DNA of 64,000 nt from Mucilaginibacter mali (GCF_013283875.1 NZ_CP054139.1:5642001-5706000), one strand, 5' to 3'. Shown: positions 41,010 to 49,607, counted from the stretch's first letter. Program-made: numbers and translations. Notes: generated by a model not told the origin, from the sequence alone.

Positions 41010-41312
41010 AAAGAGGCCATACCATGATTTATGATACAGCCTCTTTACCTTTCTTGTTCCCGACAGCGGTTTGCTTCCGGCAAGATCGGGCAAAACAATG
41101 CTGGCCTGTGTGCCGGAAAGGGGAAGCGGATTTGCCTGAAGCGCTGACTTGCGCGTGCGCGAGCAGCGGCAAATTCTTGCGTACCGTGGTTTTGCCTGAT
41201 GCGGGCAAAGGCCATGTGCGGCAAGGGAAGCATTACCGATGTCTTGAATTTTTGCTACTTTTTTTTCAAGAAAAAAGTAGTAGGCCCCTGCGGCCATGAG
41301 CAGACCAACGCT
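41010..41312 (-). repeat. Roughly 300-nt repeat unit, copy 2 (reverse)
   Basis: The reverse-oriented partner of copy 1. Read on the minus strand it starts AGCGTTGGTCTGCTCATG, contains the hairpin CTACTTTTTTC..GAAAAAAAAGTAG-like element and CTTGCCGCACATGGCC, and ends with the hairpin AAAGAGGC/GCCTCTTT (41010-41046) followed by T-rich sequence. With copy 1 it brackets the IS1182 element. Confidence 0.75.
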
Positions 41313-41394
41313 AATTAAAGCACAAACTGAAACATAACATCAAAACCTTTTTTTGTAAAATATTTATTCCCGCTTTATATATCAATTACAGCAG

Positions 41395-41426
41395 GTTGTT
41401 TTTAAAACATTCATGCGCTATATTTG
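41395..41426 (+). promoter_or_regulatory. Predicted Bacteroidota promoter of pdhB
   Basis: GTTG (41395-41398), a 20-nt spacer, then TATATTTG (41419-41426), an exact TAnnTTTG. The start codon follows 33 bp later. Confidence 0.65.
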
Positions 41427-41459
41427 CCATCGCAAAAAAATGTTCATTTAAGATTTATA

Positions 41460-42443
41460 ATGAGAGAAATACAATTCAGGGAAGCGCTTCGCGAAGCAAT
41501 GAGCGAAGAGATGCGCAAGGACGAAAATATTTACCTGATGGGCGAAGAGGTTGCCGAGTATAACGGTGCCTACAAAGTGAGCCAGGGTATGCTTGATGAA
41601 TTTGGCGCCAAGCGCGTTATCGACACACCTATTTCTGAATTAGGTTTTGCCGGTATCGGTATCGGTTCGGCCATGAATGGTTTGAAACCGATCGTCGAGT
41701 TCATGACGTTTAACTTCTCGTTAGTAGCTATCGACCAGATCATCAACGGTGCAGCTAAAATGATGAGCATGAGCGGCGGCCAGTTTTCGGTGCCAATTGT
41801 ATTTCGTGGCCCAACCGGTAACGCGGGTATGCTAAGCTCGCAGCACAGCCAGTGCTTCGAGAACTGGTATGCTAACTGCCCGGGCCTGAAAGTTATCGTT
41901 CCATCAAACCCTTACGATGCTAAAGGTTTAATGAAATCAGCTATCCTTGATCCCGATCCGGTTATCTTTATGGAGTCGGAAGTAATGTATGGCGATAAAG
42001 GCGAAGTACCTGAAGAACCATATTATATAGAGATAGGCAAAGCAAAAGTTACCAAAGAAGGTACCGATGTTACCCTGGTAGGCTTCGGCAAGATCATGAA
42101 AGTGGTTAACGCAGCAGCTGCCGCACTTGAAAAAGAAGGCATCAGCCCCGAAGTGATCGACCTGCGTACGGTGCGCCCTATCGATTACCCAACCATTATC
42201 GAATCGGTTAAAAAAACCAACCGTTTAGTATTGGTAGAAGAAAGCTGGCCATTAGGCTCTATCGCTACCGAGATCGCTTTCAAAGTACAAAAGGACGCGT
42301 TCGATTATTTAGATGCACCTATCATCCGTATTATGGGTGGCGACGTACCACTACCATACGCACCAACTTTGATACAGGAATACCTGCCAAACGCCGAGCG
42401 TGTTATTGCCGCTGTTAAAGAGGTAATGTACGTTAAACAATAA
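41460..42443 (+). CDS. pdhB: Pyruvate dehydrogenase E1 component, beta subunit
   Basis: A 327-residue E1-beta of the thiamine-diphosphate 2-oxoacid dehydrogenase family. The start is ATG 41460 (MREIQFREALREAMSEEMRK); the frame extension upstream is not needed. EEVAEYNGAYKVSQGML contains the Glu that activates ThDP, and FGAKRVIDTPISELGFAGIGIGSA, GPTGNAGMLSSQHSQ and the C-terminal ISPEVIDLRTVRPID are conserved. The alpha subunit and E2 genes are not adjacent, so the complex is encoded in pieces. A Bacteroidota promoter precedes it and a terminator follows. Confidence 0.94.
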   Translation: MREIQFREALREAMSEEMRKDENIYLMGEEVAEYNGAYKVSQGMLDEFGAKRVIDTPISELGFAGIGIGSAMNGLKPIVEFMTFNFSLVAIDQIINGAAKMMSMSGGQFSVPIVFRGPTGNAGMLSSQHSQCFENWYANCPGLKVIVPSNPYDAKGLMKSAILDPDPVIFMESEVMYGDKGEVPEEPYYIEIGKAKVTKEGTDVTLVGFGKIMKVVNAAAAALEKEGISPEVIDLRTVRPIDYPTIIESVKKTNRLVLVEESWPLGSIATEIAFKVQKDAFDYLDAPIIRIMGGDVPLPYAPTLIQEYLPNAERVIAAVKEVMYVKQ

Positions 42444-42470
42444 GGCAACCACACAATTTGAAATACTAAA

Positions 42471-42498
42471 GCCATTTGCATTGCGAATGGCTTTTTTT
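42471..42498 (+). terminator. Terminator of pdhB
   Basis: GCCATTTGC and GCGAATGGC fold around two to three bases (42471-42491), followed by TTTTTTT. Confidence 0.8.
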
Positions 42499-42536
42499 GT
42501 GAGATTTGGGACGAAAGAGCGTTGGCCGGTGCGATT

Positions 42537-42650
42537 CCCTCCCATAGGGAGGGTGTAGGGAGGGGTTTAACCTCTGATGCAATATCTAAGAAACCCCTCC
42601 CTGCCACAACACAGGCAACCGCACCCCTCCCCAAAGAGGGAACTTGGAAT
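42537..42650. repeat. CCCTCC/GGAGGG palindromic repeat block
   Basis: CCCTCCCATAGGGAGGG, GTAGGGAGGGG, then CCCCTCCCTGCC and CCCCTCCCCAAAGAGGG in inverted arrangement. The family resembles those at 7.4, 17.0, 35.8 and 53.0 kb. Confidence 0.7.
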
Positions 42651-42709
42651 ATTCCACAAAACAATTATTCCTTAAACTTGTACTCTACTAATTCCAATAG
42701 ATCATCATC

Positions 42710-43555
42710 ATGAAAAAACTCATTCTTTTAGCCCTATTGTGCCTTGGCTTTACGTTGGGCTACGGGCAAAGCAAAATGGCCTGCTGCGCCAAGCCATCGG
42801 CTACTAAGCAATTTGCTATGCTGGCAAGCAATAAAGCGTTCGTCATGTCGCACAAGCTGCCCCGCAAGTTTCATTTTCAAAGCAGCATTGGGCAAAATGT
42901 TACCTATAAAACCCCGGATGGTAAAGAAGCCACCGGTTACCTCTTAAAAGCTAAAAAAGCGACCAACAACTATCTGCTGGTAATACACGAGTGGTGGGGC
43001 TTGAACGATTGGGTAAAAAAAGAAGCCGAAAAACTATATACCGATGTAGATAATGTAAACGTATTGGCGCTGGACTTGTACGACGGCAAAATAGCCGCCA
43101 CCCGCCAGGAAGCCGGCCAATTTATGCAGGCTGTTAAGGAAGACCGCGCACAGGCTATTATAAAAGGTGCCATTGCCTATGCCGGTCCGAAGGCCCATAT
43201 TGCCACCATTGGCTGGTGCTTTGGCGGCGGCTGGAGTTTACAAACCGCCCTGATGGCCGGCAAACAAACCGTTGCATGCGTAATGTATTACGGCATGCCC
43301 GAAAAGGATTTAACCAGGCTGAAAACGCTGAACAGTGATGTGCTGGGCAACTTTGCCAACAAGGATGCCTTTATTAACCCCAAAATTGTTGCCCAATTTG
43401 CGGCGGATATGAAGAGCGCCGGTAAAAAACTGGAGTTGCACCAATACAACGCCGACCACGGATTTGCCAACCCCAGCAACCCTATTTACGATACCCAGGC
43501 CACTAAAGAGGCCTATGCCTTTACCCTTACCTATTTAAAAGCGAGGTTGCGGTAG
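42710..43555 (+). CDS. Secreted dienelactone hydrolase family protein
   Basis: A 281-residue alpha/beta hydrolase. The N-terminus MKKLILLALLCLGFTLGYGQ is a signal peptide. The DLH catalytic residues are Cys170 (IGWCFGGGWS), Asp219 and His250 (NADHGFANPSN), with Glu94 (VIHEWWG) as the usual partner. Most DLH proteins are cytoplasmic, but secreted ones are common in Bacteroidota and their substrates are unknown. It lies alone, preceded and followed by repeats. Confidence 0.88.
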   Translation: MKKLILLALLCLGFTLGYGQSKMACCAKPSATKQFAMLASNKAFVMSHKLPRKFHFQSSIGQNVTYKTPDGKEATGYLLKAKKATNNYLLVIHEWWGLNDWVKKEAEKLYTDVDNVNVLALDLYDGKIAATRQEAGQFMQAVKEDRAQAIIKGAIAYAGPKAHIATIGWCFGGGWSLQTALMAGKQTVACVMYYGMPEKDLTRLKTLNSDVLGNFANKDAFINPKIVAQFAADMKSAGKKLELHQYNADHGFANPSNPIYDTQATKEAYAFTLTYLKARLR

Positions 43556-43572
43556 AAAGTCCGAAAGACCGT

Positions 43573-43642
43573 AAAGTCGGGAAGTCCGAAAGATATAAGA
43601 ATAATCTTCCGGACTTTTCGGACTTCCGGACTTCCCGACTTT
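43573..43642. repeat. GAAGTCCGGAAGAT-type inverted repeat, copy 2
   Basis: Arms AAAGTCGGGAAGTCCG (43573-43588) and its complement (43627-43642), with a nested ATAATCTTCCGGACTT. It is the same family as 28750-28812, though only partly alike in the arms. Confidence 0.8.
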
Positions 43643-43653
43643 TTTCCCTAACA

Positions 43654-44643
43654 TTGCACAAATTACCTGTGTTGAATCGTTCTGCAAAAAAAACTGTTTC
43701 TTACTTATTAAAAGGTGGTATCCTGGTACTGGCCTTTTTGTTTATTTACCATCGCCTTAATAATAATCACGACCTGCAGCAATTTGAAACGCTGATAGCC
43801 GGTATTAGCAGGCTGAAAGCTACCATAGTTATGTCGCTGGTATTTGTACTGATGCTGGTGAACTGGCTTTTGGAGGCCGCCAAATGGCGCTACCTGGCTA
43901 AGCGCCTGGCCCCGGTTGGCCTGTGGCAATGTATCGAAGCTGTTTTTTGCGGACTGACCTGGGCGGTATTTACACCCAACCGTATTGGCGAATATGGTGG
44001 CCGTGTGATGTTTTTGCCGCCACGCAAACGCATACACGGAGTGTTTGCCATGGCGGTAGGGGCGTTCGGGCAAAATGTAATTACCAATGTGTTGGGTGCT
44101 ATCGCGATTGTATGGTTTGTACTCACCTTTCTGCATTTAAACATCTGGCTAAATATGGGCGTTGTGGTATTGGCCATAACCCTAATGGTGGTGATGCTGT
44201 TGTTTTACTTCAACATCCGTTGGGTGGTATCCTTGCTGGACAGTGTTAAATTCCTGAAAAAATTCCATCGCTTTTTCGATATCATGGGGCGCTATTCATT
44301 TACCGAAATGCTGAATATTATGGGGTATTGCCTGGCGCGTTTCGCGGTATTTTCGTTCCAGTATTACCTGGTCATCCACCTGCTTATTCCATCTATACCG
44401 CTTTACGATGTACTGCTGATGGTGTTTGTATTATTCTTTGTGCAATCTGCCCTGCCATCGTTAGACCTGCTGGATATTGGCGTTCGTAATTTCACCGCCA
44501 GCACCCTGTTTGCTTATGTAACCAATCAAAATATAGCCGTTATGGCTGCCGTTACATCTATTTGGCTGATAAACCTTATAATTCCTGCTATATTAGGATC
44601 TGTTTTTGTTTTTAAACTCCGTTTTTTTGATAACACTTTATAG
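43654..44643 (+). CDS. Polytopic membrane protein of the LPG synthase TM-domain (UPF0104) type
   Basis: A 329-residue protein with about eight hydrophobic segments, the first at GGILVLAFLFIYHRL. Loops include the family-type EYGGRVMFLPPR and SALPSLDLLDIGVRNF. It belongs with flippase/lysylphosphatidylglycerol synthase-like membrane proteins often next to glycosyltransferases. The start codon is uncertain: no ATG occurs early, TTG 43654, GTG 43669 and TTG 43672 are the choices. Its 3' end overlaps the downstream glycosyltransferase by 38 bp. Confidence 0.8.
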   Translation: MHKLPVLNRSAKKTVSYLLKGGILVLAFLFIYHRLNNNHDLQQFETLIAGISRLKATIVMSLVFVLMLVNWLLEAAKWRYLAKRLAPVGLWQCIEAVFCGLTWAVFTPNRIGEYGGRVMFLPPRKRIHGVFAMAVGAFGQNVITNVLGAIAIVWFVLTFLHLNIWLNMGVVVLAITLMVVMLLFYFNIRWVVSLLDSVKFLKKFHRFFDIMGRYSFTEMLNIMGYCLARFAVFSFQYYLVIHLLIPSIPLYDVLLMVFVLFFVQSALPSLDLLDIGVRNFTASTLFAYVTNQNIAVMAAVTSIWLINLIIPAILGSVFVFKLRFFDNTL

Positions 44644-45757
44644 TATCATATGCCTGTTGTTCACAGGCTTGTACCTGGCCATTATTGCCTACCTTATAAA
44701 AGGATGGGCTGCGTTAAAACGCCCTGTTGCCGCCAGCGATAATTTCAAAACAAAGGTAACCATACTGATAGCCGCCCGCGACGAAGAGAAGAACATCCGT
44801 GCTACCATTGAAGATCTGCTGGCGCAGGAGTATCCGAAACATCTTACCGAAATTATTATTGTCGACGATCATTCAACCGATAGCACCCCGGGCATTATCC
44901 GTAGTTATGCCGGCATGGGGGTAACTTTATTTCAGCTACAAACCGACGAGATATTAAATTCCTATAAAAAGAAAGCCATTGCCGAAGCTATTACCCGCTC
45001 CCATGGCGACTTGATGGTAGCCACAGATGCCGATTGCCGCATGGGGCCGAAATGGCTGAGCACTATTGTGGGGTATTTTGAAAGCGGCGATAAACTGATG
45101 ATATCATCGCCGGTAACCTATTTCCAGGAGAAGACTTTGTTTGAGCACATGCAAACATTGGAATTTTCCTTCCTGATAGGCATCGGCGCTTCGTTTATCG
45201 GTAACCGGCGCGCTTCAACCTGTAACGGCGCTAACCTGGCCTACCGAAAGGATACTTTTTATGAAGTTGGCGGGTTTAAGGGGATAGACGATCTGGCATC
45301 GGGTGATGACGAACTGCTGCTGCAAAAGGTAGCCGAGCGCTTCCCCGGCAAAATTGGTTTCTTAAAGCACCGCGATGCCATTGTGTATACGCATGCCAAG
45401 CATAATTTAAAAAGCTTTATACAGCAACGCCGTCGCTGGGCCTCAAAATCAACTAAGTATAAGGATAAGAAGATCATCGCACTTGCTGTTTGCTTTTGGG
45501 TGTTCAACGCCATGCTGGTGGCCAACGGGGCGCTGAGTTTTTTCAGTCGCGATATGCTAAACCTGTTTTTAGTGCAGATAGGGCTGAAATATTTGTTCGA
45601 AATTGTATTCCTGATCCCGGTAATGACATTCCTGAAACGCCCGGGATTGGTATGGCTCATCAGCATTGTGGCCCCGCTGCATATTCTTTATGTGGTATAT
45701 ATCGGTATCAGGGGCAATACGGGGAAGTATGCCTGGAAGGGGAGAATGGTAAAGTAG
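44606..45757 (+). CDS. Membrane-associated family 2 glycosyltransferase
   Basis: A 383-residue GT2 enzyme. An N-terminal helix (about 1-30) precedes the GT-A domain: VTILIAARDEEKNIRATIEDLLAQ, VDDHSTDST, the DxD-type ATDADCRMGPKW and the acceptor QQRRRWASKS. Three C-terminal hydrophobic segments (about 290-375) anchor it. The start is TTG 44606, inside the previous gene, so translational coupling is likely. Together the two genes probably build and move a lipid-linked or membrane glycan. Confidence 0.85.
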   Translation: MFLNSVFLITLYSIICLLFTGLYLAIIAYLIKGWAALKRPVAASDNFKTKVTILIAARDEEKNIRATIEDLLAQEYPKHLTEIIIVDDHSTDSTPGIIRSYAGMGVTLFQLQTDEILNSYKKKAIAEAITRSHGDLMVATDADCRMGPKWLSTIVGYFESGDKLMISSPVTYFQEKTLFEHMQTLEFSFLIGIGASFIGNRRASTCNGANLAYRKDTFYEVGGFKGIDDLASGDDELLLQKVAERFPGKIGFLKHRDAIVYTHAKHNLKSFIQQRRRWASKSTKYKDKKIIALAVCFWVFNAMLVANGALSFFSRDMLNLFLVQIGLKYLFEIVFLIPVMTFLKRPGLVWLISIVAPLHILYVVYIGIRGNTGKYAWKGRMVK

Positions 45758-45790
45758 TGATTGCATCGATGTTCGTTTTGTGTTTTTATT

Positions 45791-46320
45791 AACGTCAGTC
45801 TGCTCATAGCCGCAGGGGCCTACTACTTTTTTCTTGAAAAAAAAGTAGCAAAAATTCAAGACAGCGCTAATGCTTCCTCTGCCGCACATGGCCTTTGCCC
45901 GCATCAGTCAAAACCACGGTACGCAAGAATTTGCCGCTGCTCGCGCACCCACCATGCCATCGCTTCAGGCAAATCCGCTTCCCTTTTCCACCACACAGAG
46001 CCCGCATCGTTTTGCCTGATCTTTCCGGAAGCAAACCGCTGTCGGGAACCCCCACCCAAACCCTCCCCGAGGGGGAGGGTTTAAAAACAACGGTGGTAAT
46101 CCGAGCGGAGCAAAGCTCCGCTCGGATTGGCTTCCTAAAAAGAGCGTGAGGCTGTCATAAAAGCGGGCCAGCGTTGGCGGGAATGCCGTGAGAAGCCGCC
46201 TCCGGCGAGAAGCTGCTCACGCAGGGCGAGCAGAAGCTTTTTTATGACTTGGGTTTTTGGTTACTTTTGGGCCCAAGCCAAAAGTAATTAGGCCCCTGCG
46301 GCTATGAGCAGACTAGCGTT
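45791..46320. repeat. Roughly 530-bp element with 32-bp terminal inverted repeats (copy 3)
   Basis: Left end 45791-45822 and right end 46289-46320 share AGTCTGCTCATAGCCGCAGG in opposite sense, with two mismatches over 32 nt. The left half (to about 46052) matches the roughly 300-nt units of copies 1 and 2. The right half is different, with a TTACTTTTGG..CCAAAAGTAA hairpin near 46261-46286. The middle holds a CCCTCCCC palindrome (46061-46079) and a 14-bp hairpin at 46098-46128. No gene is called. Confidence 0.8.
46098..46128. repeat. Perfect GC-rich hairpin
   Basis: Arms AATCCGAGCGGAGC (46098-46111) and GCTCCGCTCGGATT (46115-46128) with a 3-nt loop. It lies inside the 530-bp element. There is no T-run, so it is not a standard terminator. 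Confidence 0.85.
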
Positions 46321-46374
46321 GATAAATGCATAATCGTGAGATACCTCACGCAAACAATAATGATGCGGCTGCAC

Positions 46375-47130
46375 TTACAGCTTAAACTTCACCGCCAGCG
46401 CATCCCTTACCTTTTCGCGGTTAAGTTTCGATACCGGTATTTTACTGTTATCAGTTAGCAACAAGCTCCCGCCATCTTCCCGCAGCCAGCTTTTAATAAA
46501 AACGGTATTTACCAGATGCGATTGATGACAACGCAGGAAGCCATAGCCTGTAAGCATATCGGCATATTCCTTTAGGGTTTTGGATACGATGATGCTTTCG
46601 CCGTTGTTCAGCACAAAGCGGGTATAGGTATTATCAGCTTCGCAACGGATAATATCGTGAATGTTTACGTAGCGGGTTTCGCCAAACAGGGGCAGCGCAA
46701 TGCGGGGCCTGGTTTGGTTATCATCCTTAAGATATTCCAGCAGATAGTTTAACCGTTCGTTCTTTTGTTTTTGACTGACGGCTCTTCGGGCTTTATCAAT
46801 GGCGGTTTTCAGTTCATCAATGTCTATAGGTTTCAGCAAGTAATCAAGCGCGGCAAATTTTACGGCTTGTATGCCATACTGATTGTAGGCGGTTACAAAT
46901 ATGATCTCGAAGTTGATCTCATCCAGCTGCTTCAGCAGATCGAATCCCGATTGCGCGTGTAACTGGATATCTAAAAACACCAGTTGAGGGCGATATTGTA
47001 AGATGGCTTTCAATGCGCTGTCTACATCATTAGCTTCGGCGCAAATGTTCACATCCGGTGCATAAACACGCAGCAGTTGCCGCAGGTTTTCCCGGTTTGC
47101 TATTTCGTCGTCTACTATCAGTGCCTTCAT
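46375..47130 (-). CDS. LytTR-family response regulator
   Basis: A 251-residue regulator. The start is ATG 47130 (MKALIVDDEIANRENLRQLL). The receiver domain has the phospho-acceptor Asp54 (LVFLDIQLH) and the switch Lys in LLKPIDI; the LytTR DNA-binding domain begins near residue 150 (RYVNIHDIIRCEADNTYTRFVL, FLRCHQSHLVN). It works with the LytS-type kinase encoded 214 bp upstream; a palindromic repeat separates them. Target genes cannot be predicted from this window. Confidence 0.93.
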   Translation of the reverse strand: MKALIVDDEIANRENLRQLLRVYAPDVNICAEANDVDSALKAILQYRPQLVFLDIQLHAQSGFDLLKQLDEINFEIIFVTAYNQYGIQAVKFAALDYLLKPIDIDELKTAIDKARRAVSQKQKNERLNYLLEYLKDDNQTRPRIALPLFGETRYVNIHDIIRCEADNTYTRFVLNNGESIIVSKTLKEYADMLTGYGFLRCHQSHLVNTVFIKSWLREDGGSLLLTDNSKIPVSKLNREKVRDALAVKFKL

Positions 47131-47190
47131 GTTGTTTTTCTGATTTTTAGCCTCCTCTTGAGAGGGCGGCGCAGACACATCTTAACCACC

Positions 47191-47326
47191 TTGTCATTTC
47201 GAACGAACAGTGAGGTGGGTAGTGCTGCTGCGTGAGGAGAAATCTTGTACATGCGTCTGGCTGCTTGTATAAGATTTCTCACCCTTTCCACGCTATTGCC
47301 TCCCGCAAAGGGATTCGAAATGACAA
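47191..47326. repeat. TTGTCATTTCGAA inverted repeat between kinase and regulator
   Basis: Outer arms TTGTCATTTCGAA (47191-47203) and TTCGAAATGACAA (47314-47326) are perfect, with an inner AGAAATCTTGTACA facing TGTATAAGATTTCT. It is related in design to the repeat in the thr operon. Confidence 0.85.
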
Positions 47327-47344
47327 ACTGCTCTTAATAAAATC

Positions 47345-49159
47345 TTACACCCAATTCCGCAATTCGATGGTGATCAGTGTCCCCTTACTATCGGATGTTT
47401 TGTGCAGTAAGATAGTGCTATTTTTATAGATGCTGTTCAGCAGTTTAATGCGGTCTTCACAAAGCTTCAGGCCCATGCCGGCGCCATTGGAATCACCGAA
47501 GCCCTTACCATTATCATTCACCGCCAATATCAGTGTGCTGTCTTTTTGGGTGATGATCACTTCTATCATACCATCGCCATTAAGGGCGGATACGCCGTGT
47601 TTCACCGCGTTCTCTACAAACGGCTGCAGTAGCATGGCGGGGATCTCTATTTGCTGGTCTACCTGGTTTTCATCAGCTACAATATTAAACTCAAAACCGA
47701 AGCGGGTTTGCTCCATCAGCAGGTAATCGTTCAGCAGGCTGATCTCGTGCTCAATGCTCACCAGTTCCTTGTTGCCATCATCAAGCACGTTGCGGGTGAG
47801 GCGGGCAAAGCGGGCCAGGTATTTGTTGGCGTTTTCCACATCGTTCTTGTTCATCAGGTTTTGTATCCCCGCAAGGGCGTTAAAAATAAAATGAGGGTTT
47901 AACTGCGCGCGTACCGATGCCAGTTGCAGTGTGGCTATCTGCTTGTTTTTAGCTTCGGCTGCCAGTTTGCGTTTTTGCTGGTCGCGGTACATCATAAACA
48001 TAAAGCCGCCGGTGGTTAGGATGATAACAATGATAAGCATCAGCGTGCGGAAGGAGATCATGTGTACACTATCCAACGCGGGCAATACGGTGAAGTGAAC
48101 ATTGGTAGCCAGGTTTCGAAGAAAAATAACCGGCTCGCCGCCATGTTTATGCACCACCGGAGTAAAGGTAACCTGGTAAACCCCGGGGTATTTCCAAAAC
48201 TCTTTGTAAACCGAGAAGCGTGAATTTTTTTCGCCAAGATTTATACTGTCCGTATGTCCGTCGACGGTCCGTTTTAAACTGATGACATATAAATACGATC
48301 GTCCACCGTTCTTAATGTCGAACGAAAGGTTTTTTATCGAGTCGGCCAGCCGAAATTTTGGCTCTTTGGGATTCATTGTTTCGCTAAAATCCTGCACAAT
48401 TACTGTATCGTGTGGAACTACTTTACCTTTTACAACCCTGCCAAATGTTTGTCGGCTATTCTTTAGTTCAGTTAACCCATATGAAAATAAGCTATTGCCG
48501 GGCAAGGGGCGCTTCTTTATGGTATATTCAATATTGCCATATACTTTTGCCGGTTCTATTTTGGCCCAATCTACCAGCATGGCATCGTACTGGCGAAATT
48601 CTTTTTTATTATAAACCTCGATCTTTAAGCGGCGGCCCTCCGCATACTCAAACTTGCCCAGGTAAGCGTATACTGCCTTATGATCTGCGGTATATTTAAA
48701 CACAGATGGGGTGGTCCAGGATACAACCTCCCTTCTGTCATTTTCTATTACGTGATACAGGAAATCGCCAGCGTTTTTTTCGGTAATGTACAGGCCTGAA
48801 AACTCTACCGGGCAGTCGCCGTCAATAATAATGCTTTTATACCTGAACTCGTGTCCCCATGGCAGGCCTTCGTATACCTGGCTGCTATTCTTCTCGCCGC
48901 CGTTAAACCTGATGCCGATATTATGGTAATAAGGATACACGTAGTAATAATGATCATTGCCCATCAATTTTGCCTTCTGCATGATGTGAAGATGATACAT
49001 CTGATCGGGTGTGGCATTGGTGGTATCAATCATTCCCTGCCCGTTCCAAACTAATTTATTCCTGCTCAAGCCTTTATCTAAAACAGGCTGCGCTTTAACC
49101 GATAAGCCCAGGATAAACAGGCAGGAACAGATTAGCGCGGTGGTTTTGATCGATCTCAT
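47345..49159 (-). CDS. LytS-type sensor histidine kinase
   Basis: A 604-residue kinase. Signal peptide MRSIKTTALICSCLFILGLSVKAQ, then a periplasmic sensor region of about 345 residues, a membrane helix at about 370-390 (LMLIIVIILTTGGFMFMMY) and the His_kinase (PF06580) domain with His423 in AQLNPHFIFNALAGIQN. The ATPase end shows EIPAMLLQPFVENAVKHG and NDNGKGFGDSNGAGMGL. The sensor region has no recognisable fold. The response regulator gene follows. Confidence 0.9.
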   Translation of the reverse strand: MRSIKTTALICSCLFILGLSVKAQPVLDKGLSRNKLVWNGQGMIDTTNATPDQMYHLHIMQKAKLMGNDHYYYVYPYYHNIGIRFNGGEKNSSQVYEGLPWGHEFRYKSIIIDGDCPVEFSGLYITEKNAGDFLYHVIENDRREVVSWTTPSVFKYTADHKAVYAYLGKFEYAEGRRLKIEVYNKKEFRQYDAMLVDWAKIEPAKVYGNIEYTIKKRPLPGNSLFSYGLTELKNSRQTFGRVVKGKVVPHDTVIVQDFSETMNPKEPKFRLADSIKNLSFDIKNGGRSYLYVISLKRTVDGHTDSINLGEKNSRFSVYKEFWKYPGVYQVTFTPVVHKHGGEPVIFLRNLATNVHFTVLPALDSVHMISFRTLMLIIVIILTTGGFMFMMYRDQQKRKLAAEAKNKQIATLQLASVRAQLNPHFIFNALAGIQNLMNKNDVENANKYLARFARLTRNVLDDGNKELVSIEHEISLLNDYLLMEQTRFGFEFNIVADENQVDQQIEIPAMLLQPFVENAVKHGVSALNGDGMIEVIITQKDSTLILAVNDNGKGFGDSNGAGMGLKLCEDRIKLLNSIYKNSTILLHKTSDSKGTLITIELRNWV

Positions 49160-49400
49160 GATTAGCGGCTGTTAAGTTAATATTTGTTTGCCGATATAAA
49201 ACTGTGGTGTTTAGGTGTTGAAAAAAAGCATGAAACAGTAAACAACCTGTGTGGCTTAGTATCCGGCAATTGCAAAATATATCGATAATAATCCAGGTAA
49301 ATGGTGGCGTAAATTTGTCAGTACCCTCAAAAAAGCGGGTTGAGGAGAGAAAATGAAATTCTGAACAAATGCATTTATTTGACTTAAAATCAACAGATTG

Positions 49401-49440
49401 TGTGTTCAATTTTTGTTCAAAAAACGTACTTTTTTGTTCA
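49401..49440. promoter_or_regulatory. Three phased GTTCA iterons
   Basis: GTTCA occurs at 49404-49408, 49415-49419 and 49436-49440, that is 11 and 21 bp apart, so all on one helix face. The last two are both within TTTTTGTTCA. An inverted TGAACA lies at 49352-49357. The region is upstream of the kinase gene on the minus strand and of fumC on the plus strand. Confidence 0.4.
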
Positions 49441-49599
49441 TTTTTTATCCCCCTGAAACAGCTTGGCAACTCCTGTACCGGCATACGCCCATAGCTTTTG
49501 CGCCATAACAATTCTTCATCAGTTAGCTAACAGAAGGCCCATACGTAAATATTCTATGTAACAGAAACCTTTTACCTTTCAGCTTTACGCTCAAAACCA

Positions 49600-49607
49600 T
49601 AACTTTG
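49600..49607 (+). promoter_or_regulatory. Predicted -7 element of fumC
   Basis: TAACTTTG is an exact TAnnTTTG, 24 bp before the ATG. A degenerate -33 (CTTT) lies 20 bp upstream. Confidence 0.45.

Noticed and set aside
49095..49511. Minus-strand frame of 138 codons overlapping the kinase gene start
   Set aside because: It overlaps the kinase signal peptide coding region and its remaining part is AT-rich low complexity without motifs.
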